Shown here: positions 1 through 9,523 of the stretch, piece after piece
How positions within the stretch are numbered: position 1 is the stretch's first letter
Layout: every line of letters begins with the position of its first letter
Origin: Atkinsonella hypoxylon
Taxonomy: Eukaryota > Ascomycota > Sordariomycetes > Hypocreales > Clavicipitaceae
Assembly (NCBI GenBank): GCA_000729835.1
Contig: JFHB01000018.1
Span: forward strand, 62,001-126,000
Reading direction: 5' to 3'
DNA: 64,000 nucleotides
The notes under the pieces: model-generated
What the model saw: only the letters and a program-made list of their open reading frames with translations
What the model was told of the DNA's origin: nothing
Database searches by the model: none
Program-made: the position numbers and the translations under genes

Positions 1-476
1 TGCGGGAGCGCACATGGTCGGCACCATTTGCCATTCCAGGAAACGAGAGCCGCTCACAAACGAATGAAGAGAAAACTGTGCTATGGCAGCTCATCTACGC
101 GAACACTCTGATTATTGCTCTCGACATCGTTCTTCTCGGCATTCAATGCGCCAACATGTTCCATCTACAAGGGGCATTTAAGCCGTGTGTCTATGGAATC
201 AAGCTCAAGCTCGAGTTCGTCATTCTTAACCGGCTGATCAACACGATCCAGCAGTCTGCCAGTGGCAGAATCTATCTGAGGAGCGACCTCGAGAATCATA
301 GCGCACCAACCGGGAGCGGGAACAGGAATGCGAGGAATTGCAGCTTGTGGAAGCAGAACTCGAGCGTGGACCCTGTGGAAGACAGCGATGGACTGCAACT
401 AGTGGAAACAGGTCCTAGGGGCGAATTGCGGACTCAAAGCGCCGAAAGTCAAGCACCCATATTTACAGAGCGCTAA
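1..476 (+). CDS. DUF7703-type integral membrane protein, C-terminal part (5' end outside window)
   Basis: The frame is open from base 3 to the stop at 474-476, so this is the 3' end of a gene that starts before the window. The visible part begins with a polar loop, then a hydrophobic segment (LIYANTLIIALDIVLLGIQ) and a motif of the form ...KPCVYGIKLKLEFVILNRLI, followed by a polar cytosolic-type tail of about 85 residues. The YxIKLKLEF.IL pattern after a final membrane helix is typical, from memory, of the fungal DUF7703 multi-pass proteins, whose function is unknown. No start codon can be assigned. The family call rests on this one segment. Confidence 0.6.
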   Translation, partial: RERTWSAPFAIPGNESRSQTNEEKTVLWQLIYANTLIIALDIVLLGIQCANMFHLQGAFKPCVYGIKLKLEFVILNRLINTIQQSASGRIYLRSDLENHSAPTGSGNRNARNCSLWKQNSSVDPVEDSDGLQLVETGPRGELRTQSAESQAPIFTER

Positions 477-776
477 GTGATATAAATTGGCTGGAAACTG
501 GAGTTTGGCGCTTAAAGATGTTTTCTTTTTTAATAATTCACTGAGCGAAAAGGGAGCGAAAAGGTAGGTTCATGTGCAGGGTACGAAGTACGAAGGAGGC
601 AGCGAGGGGCGACAGTGTACCTATGCCATAGTAGAAGCACCAGGACGTCGTCAGGGATACTTTTCATCTCCTTCCATCTTCTTTGGTATTACATTGAACT
701 GGCAAGCTTCTGTAAGTGCTAGTCGAGAGAGTATATCTATATAAAGCCAATCCCCCCAATGCTAAGGCAGCTCAGC
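477..776. other. Intergenic, convergent 3' flanks
   Basis: About 300 bp between the membrane protein (+) and the cupin gene (-). No coding signal or RNA gene was seen. Confidence 0.5.
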
Positions 777-1414
777 TTAGCACGTCCCTCTTGGCTTCCA
801 CCCATCCGGCGCAAGCTCAAAACCACTGGGTACATATCCCGGCGCAACTAGCAACACCAGTTGTCAGTGTCCATACTTTGCGAGCAATTAAAAACAAGCC
901 TCGCTGCAGTTCGAAGAAAAGATGAAGAGAAATCCAGGGCTGACAAAGCAACTTCAATTGCACTGTAAACAGACAACTCACCGGTAGTGCCGACCAAGGT
1001 CCATGGGCCACAAGACCTCGCGCTCTGCCACATTTTCCGCGGAATCACCACCTGCGGCGCCTGTTCACGGAAGATGTCCTGCCCAAGCACGTGCTTTGTG
1101 ACGGGCGCGCCGTCGTCCCCCGACAGCGACAGCGTAAGCGGTGCGCCGGCATAGTAGTGCCATACCTCGGTGGCATCGACGCGGTGCCATCTAGAGTCGC
1201 CGTCTGAGCCCTCCAGCAGGTAGTAGATGAGAGTGCTCATGGAGCGATTGTCCACCTTGACCGGGTCCTCGAAGGTCTGCACGTAGTAGCCCTTTTCGAG
1301 GTTGGGGACGAGATTCAACTTGGCGATGACCTCTCTGGCAGACCGTCTGTTGATGGAGGTGGCGCGTGAGAAGGGCAGCAGCGCGAGCGCCGCGACGACT
1401 ATCTGGAGGAGCAT
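777..1414 (-). CDS. Cupin_5 (DUF985) domain protein, possibly secreted
   Basis: Two exons: 982-1414 and 777-847, with a 134-nt intron (848-981; donor GTGAGT, acceptor TAG). The spliced product is 167 aa. The body matches the Cupin_5/DUF985 pattern: AREVIAKLNLVPNLEKGYY, then a YYLLEG strand, RWHRVDATEVWHYYAG (a cupin metal-site-like segment with His and Glu) and the C-terminal VAPGYVPSGFELAP, which only appears after splicing and so confirms the intron. Residues 1-20 (MLLQIVVAALALLPFSRATS) look like a signal peptide; most relatives known to me are cytosolic, so a secreted form would be unusual. Substrate is unknown; DUF985 proteins are small beta-barrel cupins. Confidence 0.8.
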
Positions 1415-1669
1415 ATTTTCAGGTTTAGAGGAGGTGCAGTTCGTGACGCTGGGCGTTCAGATTTAGATCATGGGGTTTCGTTGAAGCTGGGATGTGTGAT
1501 TTGGGTGTGATTTGGGGGAGGGGAAAGCAAGGGGATAGATATTACAAAAACGACAACTCTGCTTATTGACATTGATTAGCTAGCTTTGTCGCTGTGCTGG
1601 CATCGTCTTTCTCTGAATCGGACTGCGGTTTTAGGTCCAGAGCTCCAGACTGTGATGGGGTTTTCCGAC

Positions 1670-1725
1670 GGCTCTTGGCTCTTGGCTCTTGGCCTATGGC
1701 TTATGGCTTATGGCTTATGGCTTTG
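1670..1725. repeat. 7-bp tandem repeats (GGCTCTT then GGCTTAT)
   Basis: Three copies of GGCTCTT run directly into about four copies of GGCTTAT/GGCCTAT, a low-complexity stretch upstream of the cupin gene. Confidence 0.8.
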
Positions 1726-3183
1726 GGTCTAGTGCAAGATGGGGATCTACCTGTCGTGATGAATTGCACTGCACCCACTCACATGTTGCTTCCTACATGC
1801 CTACTCAGGTAAAAGATGGCGTTCCGGGTCGAAATGGCGATGGATGTGGAAGTGAACGTGGTGGTGGTGCCTGCCTTCCTTCCTGCACCTCCTCTTGCTG
1901 AATTCGGCGTCTTCCTTTCCTTCCATGCTTTTTTCCATGCTTGGCGCGCAAAAAGTGCTAGATAGACATGGATCCTGGCGAGCTGGGCTTGTACCACGTG
2001 CGGGCTGCAAGGACGGCTGCGACTCTGCCATTGCATCGTGGGAAATGACTTGGTCAGGATGCAAATGCTGGCAAGACAAACGACAGAAGTGAACTCGTCA
2101 GGACTTCGTGTATGCAAGACGAATGTCAATCGCGAAGACACGAACTGCGTCACTCTGAAATACCAACTCGTCTCGTTCGTACATGAGGATTCTGCTCAGG
2201 CAAGATTTGAATGAACGAGGCATTTAACGGCGTCTCTTTCTCATCCTAGCCATCGTCTGACGGGCCTTCTACCTTGCATCACTTGTAGCAACAGGAAAAA
2301 AGAAAAACACATTCAACCACTACGAAGCCTTCTGATGTCCTCCCACATCCGCTACGATAAGCATACTGGCCAGCTTTCAGCCGTGATACATGACTGACGT
2401 ATCGTCCCAGAACGACATGGCGGTCCTAAGTAAGTCTGCTTGAACCAAGTTATCTGGCCATTCTCACAAATTTTCATGCCCGGGATGTTTAACAGTGAAA
2501 GACTTTTTGCGAAAAAAAAAAAAAGGAAGAAAGAAACAATTGGTGAAAAAAAGACTGCCAGAAAGAGTTAAACATGGCATCATGAATAGTCGCATGCCGT
2601 AATGCTTAGCTGCGAAGCCGAACTGCATGCCGCAAGCCATTCAGCCACCGTGCTCACGGGCTAAAGGCTTATTTTCCCGGCGAGTCAGCCGTGCCGATGA
2701 GTAAGTCTGTTTATAGTCTTGTTGTCGGATAAGAGTTGATTTTTCGTCTGGGACTTGAGCATGCATTGCTCCGATGTGATGAGCGCTGTAAAAGGCTGGG
2801 AGACAGGAACAGAGTGATTGAGTTTCTCATTTACTAAACTTCTAGTTTGAATGCAATAGTTCCATAAACGTGGGGCTCTTTGAATATTTGGTCTTCAAGG
2901 TTAACTAGTGAGAGCAAGAGGTTTATGAAAGTACCGGATGCGTATAGGTTGAGGAAGTCTCTACTACCATGCTACTAGGATGCTGAGAATTGTATTGTAG
3001 GCTTGGAAAAATGCATTGATTAGCCTAATCTGTGTCTAAAGCATTGCGTGGCACTTTTCCAATATGCCAAGAGCTAACTACTTGGTAGCTTTTAGCCTCA
3101 ACAAGATGCTGGCGTTGTCTATAACCAATTCGAAAGAGCAGTTACAAAGTGATACCTGCAATAGGTCAGCCGCAGCACTTACA

Positions 3184-3621
3184 TTAAACAGGTCTTGTAG
3201 CCTTCCCCGTAATTGAGGCGACGTTTTGTTTGACTGCCTTCTCGTCAACCTCGTCCATAAGGTTAAGCTCTGTAGGTAGGACACAGGGTACGTACGCCTC
3301 AGGCTCCCACTGGATGCCATAGATCAATTGGGCCGTCCGCTTGAGAATGGTATCATGCCAATATGATGTATTCCGGCAAACGGGGATGGAACATAAAGCG
3401 TTCTCAATCTCATAATTCGTCACGGCCCTTGGCTTTTGCGAGCCATGGCGCACATCGTCATCTTCATCAGCCCAGTTGAAGTGTGGGCTGAGGGAATACA
3501 GCAATACCACAGTGCAGAGCAAGATGAGTCTGAAATGTCGTGGTCCCCGGGTAATTCCCGATACATCATTGGCCCTCAAGCCGCAATCAACGGTGTAACG
3601 GTCAAGTTGCCGATTCCACAC
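3184..3621 (-). CDS. Doubtful hypothetical ORF with one membrane-like segment
   Basis: An open frame of 145 codons. Residues about 29-48 (FRLILLCTVVLLYSLSPHF) resemble a membrane anchor and are followed by an acidic stretch. A cysteine pair (CSIPVC) and an NTS glycosylation sequon follow. It ends close to GTAAGT at 3183, and a frame on the same strand stays open to 3078, so a second exon is possible. I do not recognise a family. It may be chance. Confidence 0.25.
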   Translation of the reverse strand: MWNRQLDRYTVDCGLRANDVSGITRGPRHFRLILLCTVVLLYSLSPHFNWADEDDDVRHGSQKPRAVTNYEIENALCSIPVCRNTSYWHDTILKRTAQLIYGIQWEPEAYVPCVLPTELNLMDEVDEKAVKQNVASITGKATRPV

Positions 3622-4971
3622 GTTAGTTACTGGAGCCTCGAAGGTTAACTATGTTATGGCCAAGTGTTGACAGATAGATTGATCGGGACAGGCACAGAGC
3701 GCTCCGCAGTGGGGCCACGCCCCGCTTCAATTGTCGGCCGCAATGTGGTTGGTTACTCACGTGCCCTTGCCCCACACGTTATCCTCGGAGTCGTAACTAT
3801 TCGCTTTCGCTCACAGTAGACATGCGAGAAGATGCCAGAACGTGATGGAAACTCGCGGGAAAACATGTATAAATTGCCATGACTCAACCTCGAAAAGACG
3901 AAGACGTGGAGCAGCAAGGGTATAGCGTAACATTGTCCCCACAACCCTCATCATTGCTGTCGTAATCCCGCACAGCCATGCCGACGGCAATAATTACGGG
4001 ATGAAAACCTCTTACTCTCCATGGCCCGGTTAGTTTAAGCGTAGCTGGCTAATACCTGTGGCTAATACCTGTGAGTCATTGAAATTGCCACTGGGCTCTC
4101 GTGCCAGTATTGGTCTCAACGGCTCTTGACCGTGGCAGTGCGCTAAGCGGGACTTGATGACCTGGAGCAATTGCTCCGTGTTGTATGTGTATGGTGTATG
4201 ATAGGGAGCTGTTTTCGCTCCACAAAGAAACGAAACAGACTATCCTTGACTATCCTTGGCGATAGGGAAATCTCCACGGGCCACGGAGAACAGTTTTGAA
4301 AAGAAAGTGGGCAACACAAGACGAGACTATACCGTTACCGTTACCAGTCTATTATGAAGGATCAATCTGGGTGAAGGAAACAAACATAACATGAGAGAGA
4401 ACCAAAGGTGCTGGTGGGCTTGGGCTTCCGAGGTACTTTTATCTTTTATACCTTCTGAGTTTACTTCTATATCGAAGCGTTTAAGTAACATTTTGCCACC
4501 GCCACTGCATAGCCATGGTTCTCCACTGCCCAACCGCCATCGGTCTGCATTTATATAAGACAAAGATACTCTTGGTTCGCCCTATGCCAGCCGCTGCATC
4601 CTATTCAGTTTCAGTTGGAATTTTCCCCTCCAGTGGCAATTCTATTTCTCGACCTGCCACGTACGAGCATACTGGCTTTCATACGAACCATCATCATCAC
4701 CTTTCTCTATTTGCCGATGCCGTGAGGAGTCATCCAAGAACTCCTCCACAGGCAGGCTCATCACTCTTCCCCAATGCACACAGCCACTGTTAATCACAAG
4801 CAAAAAATAGGCTCCTCGCGTTTGCAAAGTTATCTACCGAGGTGGACACGTATTCGGTGGATCACAGATCGGTATTTAAAAACGAATACAAAGCCTCAAC
4901 ATACGTGTTACCAGAGGCTTCGATGGGTCAGTTTTACCTCAGAATCCAACGGCCCGTCCTATTCGGCCATG

Positions 4972-4979
4972 TATAAATA
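4972..4979 (+). promoter_or_regulatory. TATA-like element of the HSF-type gene
   Basis: TATAAATA lies about 150 bp before the ATG at 5128, a normal distance for a fungal core promoter. Confidence 0.45.
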
Positions 4980-5127
4980 TGCAGCTGGACGGACATGTTG
5001 GACATTTTCTATTTTTCAACTCTGCAAGAAAAAATCAAAATCAAAATAAAAACAGAGTGAGACAGAGCCATGAGAGGGAGGAAGGGGAATTCCAAGCTTA
5101 AGAAATAAGTCTTGAATCATTAGCGTC

Positions 5128-6522
5128 ATGGACGCCTCCCTGCGAAACCTGCAAATTGCCGATGCCCAGATAGCGCCGTTCATTGAGAAGCTTGCAAGGT
5201 ATGCATTTCAATCTCGTCTGGTTCAATCATGCTCTGCAGATTGGCTAATCAAAACGTGCAGCTTAGTTGACAATCCCAACCTTGACGATCACATTCGTTG
5301 GTCCAATGATGGCACATCTTTCATTGTAGTCGATAGAAAATCATTCGCTGAGAGGCTCCTCCCTGAAATGTTCAAACACCAAAACTTTCCGTCTTTCGTA
5401 CGACAGCTCAACACGTATGGATTCCAGAAAGTTTCGCCAATGTCCCAAGTTCTCGTCCGAGAGGAGAGCAAGCCAATTGATGCAACTGAGTATAGACACC
5501 CATTCTTCATAAAAGGCCACCCAGGATTTCTTTGCAGGATCAAAAGAAACCAGGGGAGACGAGACCATTTCCAGGCCTTTGGCATTCACGGAATCCCAAC
5601 CGGAACCCAGCTGCTAGAAATAGGGCAGAGTTCCCAGCAACAACTTACACAGAGCTCCAATTTCCCGGCTAGAGATGTCTATCTTCTCCGCCATAATCTT
5701 CAAGAAGCAAGAGAGCAGCAGAACCTGATCAACAGGGCTATCAATGGCTTACAGACCGCGAACAAGGACCTGAGCAACCAGAATAACGTGTTCCAGCAGC
5801 TGCATGATCAACACGAAAACTCCATCAATGCCATCTTGAACTCCTTTAGTCTCCTGTTCCCCCAGAGCATTAACGACTTCATTCACGGCCGGGAAGGCAA
5901 TATCCAACTCCCGGAACAAGGGCCAACAGCTTTGCAACAGCAATTGGAATCTCAAGAACCAGGGCAGCCTGATCTCGACGAGCAGCATTACTACATAGGA
6001 CAAGATGGCAATCCATTCGCGAGCTCGACCGATGCCTCTTCTTCACAAGCATTGACGGATACGGCGATGCTGGAACCCACGCAAGCCTTTGGCGCCATGA
6101 ATCCCAATGCGGAACTAGCCTTGAACTCCATCGTCGGTAACGCTCCGCCCAGCATAACCGCAGAGGCACCTCTTCAAGGTGGCGCATCAGACACACCACA
6201 TTCCCATCTCGATGTGCTCGGTGGACGATATAATGACATGCAGACGGCATTGTACGATGGCGCCAGTGTTTTCTCAGCGTCTATGCAGCAGACGACGCTA
6301 CGTGAGCAGCAGCTTCATAGAGCAGATTTTGGACCCGAGCAGCTCCAGGGCATGCAAAGAGACCAGGATCTCCGAATCTCGAACATCTTGACGATTGTAG
6401 ACAGGCTCAGCCCCAGACCCCGGGGAGGAGACAAGAGCCATGGGTCAGGTCTGGCCGGCGATGCTGGAGGGTACTTCTCTAGCGATCATCATCCGTCTAC
6501 TCAGTCAGACAAGGAAACATAA
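5128..6522 (+). CDS. HSF-type DNA-binding transcription factor
   Basis: Exons 5128-5198 and 5262-6522; spliced product 443 aa. The intron (5199-5261, GTATGC...CAG) is 63 nt, in frame and without a stop, so the unspliced frame is also open. Removing it restores the helix FIEKLASLVDNPNLDDHIRW of the heat-shock-factor DNA-binding domain (residues about 15-120), which continues with FVRQLNTYGFQKV (recognition helix) and HPFFIKGHPGFLCRIKR. Residues about 165-235 are heptad-like and Gln/Asn-rich, the place of the HSF trimerisation coiled coil. The tail is Gln/Ser-rich and probably disordered. There is no response-regulator domain, so it is not Skn7; it is shorter than the usual fungal Hsf1, so a paralogue or Sfl1-like factor is possible. 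Expected to act in the nucleus. Confidence 0.88.
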   Translation: MDASLRNLQIADAQIAPFIEKLARYAFQSRLVQSCSADWLIKTCSLVDNPNLDDHIRWSNDGTSFIVVDRKSFAERLLPEMFKHQNFPSFVRQLNTYGFQKVSPMSQVLVREESKPIDATEYRHPFFIKGHPGFLCRIKRNQGRRDHFQAFGIHGIPTGTQLLEIGQSSQQQLTQSSNFPARDVYLLRHNLQEAREQQNLINRAINGLQTANKDLSNQNNVFQQLHDQHENSINAILNSFSLLFPQSINDFIHGREGNIQLPEQGPTALQQQLESQEPGQPDLDEQHYYIGQDGNPFASSTDASSSQALTDTAMLEPTQAFGAMNPNAELALNSIVGNAPPSITAEAPLQGGASDTPHSHLDVLGGRYNDMQTALYDGASVFSASMQQTTLREQQLHRADFGPEQLQGMQRDQDLRISNILTIVDRLSPRPRGGDKSHGSGLAGDAGGYFSSDHHPSTQSDKET

Positions 6523-7416
6523 AAAAATAAAAAAAAATAAAAAGAACGGAAGACTTGGTTTGCAGATTGGTCACTTTGCAAGTGAGGGTAGATGGAAAAA
6601 AAAATTGATTTGGTTGACATTTGGACTTAGTTTTACTTTATACCTCGGGCTTTGGCAGTAGACTTATCTAAAAATGTACCAGAATTCTTTGCGTCTTTGG
6701 TCACCATTTTGTTAAAAAAAAAAAAAAAAAGAAAAAGAAAAAAAGAAAGTAACCAAAAAAATACCCCAGACTTTACCTTGACACGGGTGCGCTGTGTACG
6801 ACTCGCGGATGATGGCTCATGGTTATTCATATGCCAGTACTGACAAATTCCATGCGATTGCAAGGATTGGGAGAGATGTGCTGCTTGGGACTTGGAGCAA
6901 GGATGAGAAGGCATTCGGAGGCCACGATCTAGAGTGCTCACTTTACTAGGAACCGAATGATCCCATCCATGCCTCATGAGTATTCGATACTGAACTTGCA
7001 AATAACTTACACGTGCCTGTTCATATGACGTCAACAGTAACTGGTTTTTATTTTAATACCTTCATTCGATGATCAATCAGCTGTTGGATATAGTCTGACA
7101 ATTCTATGAAGTGCTTGTTCAGAAATGAAATTCGTTTGGAAAAGGGTGCCAGCCATGGAATGTGCGAGACGAATCTGAGGCCATTTACGCTTTGAATTGG
7201 CTCGCGCACCAGCGAGGCTTGTCGAGTAATTTGGGTTTCAGTCGTAGGCCAAGGTTTCGCTCAACGCTCGTCGGCACAATAGTGCAAATGCAGCGCCGGC
7301 AAACAATATACTGACAGTATTCTTATCCTTCAATCACAATCAGCGCAGGCCAAGATATCCAAGGATCATGCCATTCTCATTATATATGCCGTCCTTCAAC
7401 AGTCATCATTTGTATC
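6523..7416. other. Intergenic with A-rich tracts
   Basis: Convergent region between the HSF-type gene and the M24 gene. It contains A-rich stretches at 6521-6545 and 6714-6760. Open frames here are AAA-driven low complexity. No gene seen. Confidence 0.5.
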
Positions 7417-8121
7417 TCATGCAGTCAGCAATTGCTCAAAGAATCCCCCAAACCGGCCGTCAGGGTCACGTAAGTGCATCTCCAAAATCCAATGACGCTT
7501 CAGGCCATCTTTCCCCGTGCAATTCATCGTTTTGGTATTCCCCTTGGTGATATACAACGTAATCCTGTCTCGCGGGATACGCTCATGAGGAAACGATCCC
7601 ACGATGTGGCCTGCGATCGGGGCGCCAAACACCCAGCCTTCCGCCTCGGCGGATCGCACAGCGATGTCATACAGTTCTTCGCCAGACATGTCGGGGTTTC
7701 CGTCGTAAATCGCCTTCACCTTCTTCCACATGGGCTCCAGTGCATCGCGGAGCTTGATCTTGGCAGGATCGCTTCCGAGGACAAATGTCCGGCCGAAATC
7801 AGCCTCCCAAGCCTCAAATACTGGGCCCAGGTCAACGACCAAGATATCATCCTCTTGTACGATACGATCTGGTGGATTCTCTTCAAACGGGCAGAGGGTG
7901 TTCGGTCCGCTCCGGACGACTCTCTTGTGCCAGTGTGTCTCGATGCCGAAAAGATTGAATCCCAAGTCGTAAATTTCTTTGCTCAGGTCTTTCTCGCTTA
8001 CGCCTGATCGAATGAGATTCTTCTCGATAGCCTCAAACAGCTGGACGGCCTTGGTCTCCGCTTCCCGGAGGTATGCGGCCCGCGCGGCTTCATCAGAGAC
8101 TGTCGATTTGCTTTGCGACAT
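7417..8121 (-). CDS. M24-family metallopeptidase-fold protein (Xaa-Pro aminopeptidase-like)
   Basis: Single exon, 234 aa. I chose the ATG at 8121; the open frame extends three codons upstream only through a GTG. The pita-bread catalytic domain is nearly the whole protein. Visible metal-ligand pattern: D97 (VVDLGP), D108 (WEADFGRTF), H172 (AGHIVGSFPHE), E214 (WILEMHL) and E229 near the C-terminus, which is the D-D-H-E-E set of family M24. It lacks the N-terminal creatinase-like domain of full aminopeptidase P, as do many short M24 proteins of bacteria and fungi. No signal peptide, so it is probably cytosolic. The exact substrate is unknown. Confidence 0.85.
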   Translation of the reverse strand: MSQSKSTVSDEAARAAYLREAETKAVQLFEAIEKNLIRSGVSEKDLSKEIYDLGFNLFGIETHWHKRVVRSGPNTLCPFEENPPDRIVQEDDILVVDLGPVFEAWEADFGRTFVLGSDPAKIKLRDALEPMWKKVKAIYDGNPDMSGEELYDIAVRSAEAEGWVFGAPIAGHIVGSFPHERIPRDRITLYITKGNTKTMNCTGKDGLKRHWILEMHLRDPDGRFGGFFEQLLTA

Positions 8122-9523
8122 CGTAATCACCCTTCAACTAGCGACCGTTAATAACAATTGATGTTGTAGCCGTTATAGAGTCGTCCCTGCCTGGCGAAGG
8201 CAGACGATGTGACCAAATGAGTTGGCAGAGCTGTCCAGAAGTGGCATTCAAATTCAATGACGATGTAAAGAAATGACGTGCACGACGTAGAAAGTACCAG
8301 ATATCAGCTTGCGATATCGCAACAGCGCTGTGGCCGTGGCCCGCAATCACGTTGCAGCCATTCGTCATCTTCTCCACTGTTCATCTTGGTCAAATCTGCA
8401 TGGAGTGTGTCACTGTGGTGTCACCCAGCTGATGCCCAATGCATTTGGAATGAACCAAGCACGCAGACTCTGTCTGTCTCCCACTAAAGGCGACGATTCG
8501 AGCATCAGGCTCTCACGCGGGGGCTAGCTTAAGGTGATCTTCAAGACTAATAAACACCGATATGGTTGGTGCATTCGGCCCTTGTGAGGTAGCCAAAACT
8601 AGTGCATGTAGAGCATAATTCGAATGAATACTATACACTCATTCATAGAGAACTACCTAAAGAATCTAGAATCTGGAAAACTTGGCAGTAAACATAGGTT
8701 TGAAGCTCATTCCATCGATAGATACTATGTGACAGACATTCTTGGCAAGGCAGTGTACTACACTATCAACAAACTGGACCTTTTCCCCATCGTTGTAGCC
8801 CAAATAGAACGCAAAAGAATTCTCACAGGTTGCTATGACATTGATGAATCTAGTTGCTGACCCTCATTCGCCCAAGGTAGAATACGGCAGCCTATAGGGG
8901 TCACTGTTGCAAAACCCAAAAAGGCACAATCCGAAATCTGGTGGAGACGGCAGAAAACAAGACGTGTGCACAGATAAGCTATAATGCACTCATCAGCTTA
9001 TATGTAGTAGGTACTTGTAAGGATAGTCGCACTTGAACCGACTGTGCTCCGCATCACTATCTTCCGCAATGTCTGCAGGCTTATTCAAAAGAGCACTTGA
9101 GGCTATTCCCGCAACGAAACTAGCAATGCAGCTGCAAGAGCAGTTATCACGCACCGAAAGGCAAAGACCCAAAAGCGAGCCTCGAAATCAGTCTCATAGA
9201 CACGATTTCATAACAAATGAGGAGAATTGAATGCACCCATGGCTTGCTCTACGGGGAATCAACTGTTCGTGATCCTGCTTGAGAGATATGGTGGTGACAC
9301 TACGCGTTTATCAATCAGTATGCGTAGTATGGATTGTCACAACGAAAGTAAGAAGCAGTCGTCAAAGACAAAAGCCTCAAATTACATTTGTGATCCGCGG
9401 AATTCCGCCACCCTGTGGCAGAAAATTAAAAATACATTACAAAGCAAATATGTCGTCCGTCAGCAAGACTTGGCTCTTGACCCATCAGAAATAGTTGGCA
9501 GATTAACGATGGCAGAAGTTTCC
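8122..9523. other. Intergenic, no supported gene
   Basis: About 1.4 kb upstream of the M24 gene and downstream of the 555-aa conserved gene. A 78-codon frame at 8624-8860 has no recognisable feature. No tRNA or repeat seen. Confidence 0.45.

Larger units (their letters stand above)
1415..5127. other. Long intergenic region with microrepeats
   Basis: About 3.7 kb between the divergent cupin and HSF-type genes. It contains 7-bp repeats at 1670-1725, an A tract at 2511-2524, a doubtful minus-strand ORF at 3184-3621, and duplicated 11-13 bp words near 4050 (GGCTAATACCTGT twice) and 4240 (CTATCCTTG twice). Nothing else in it looks coding. Confidence 0.5.
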
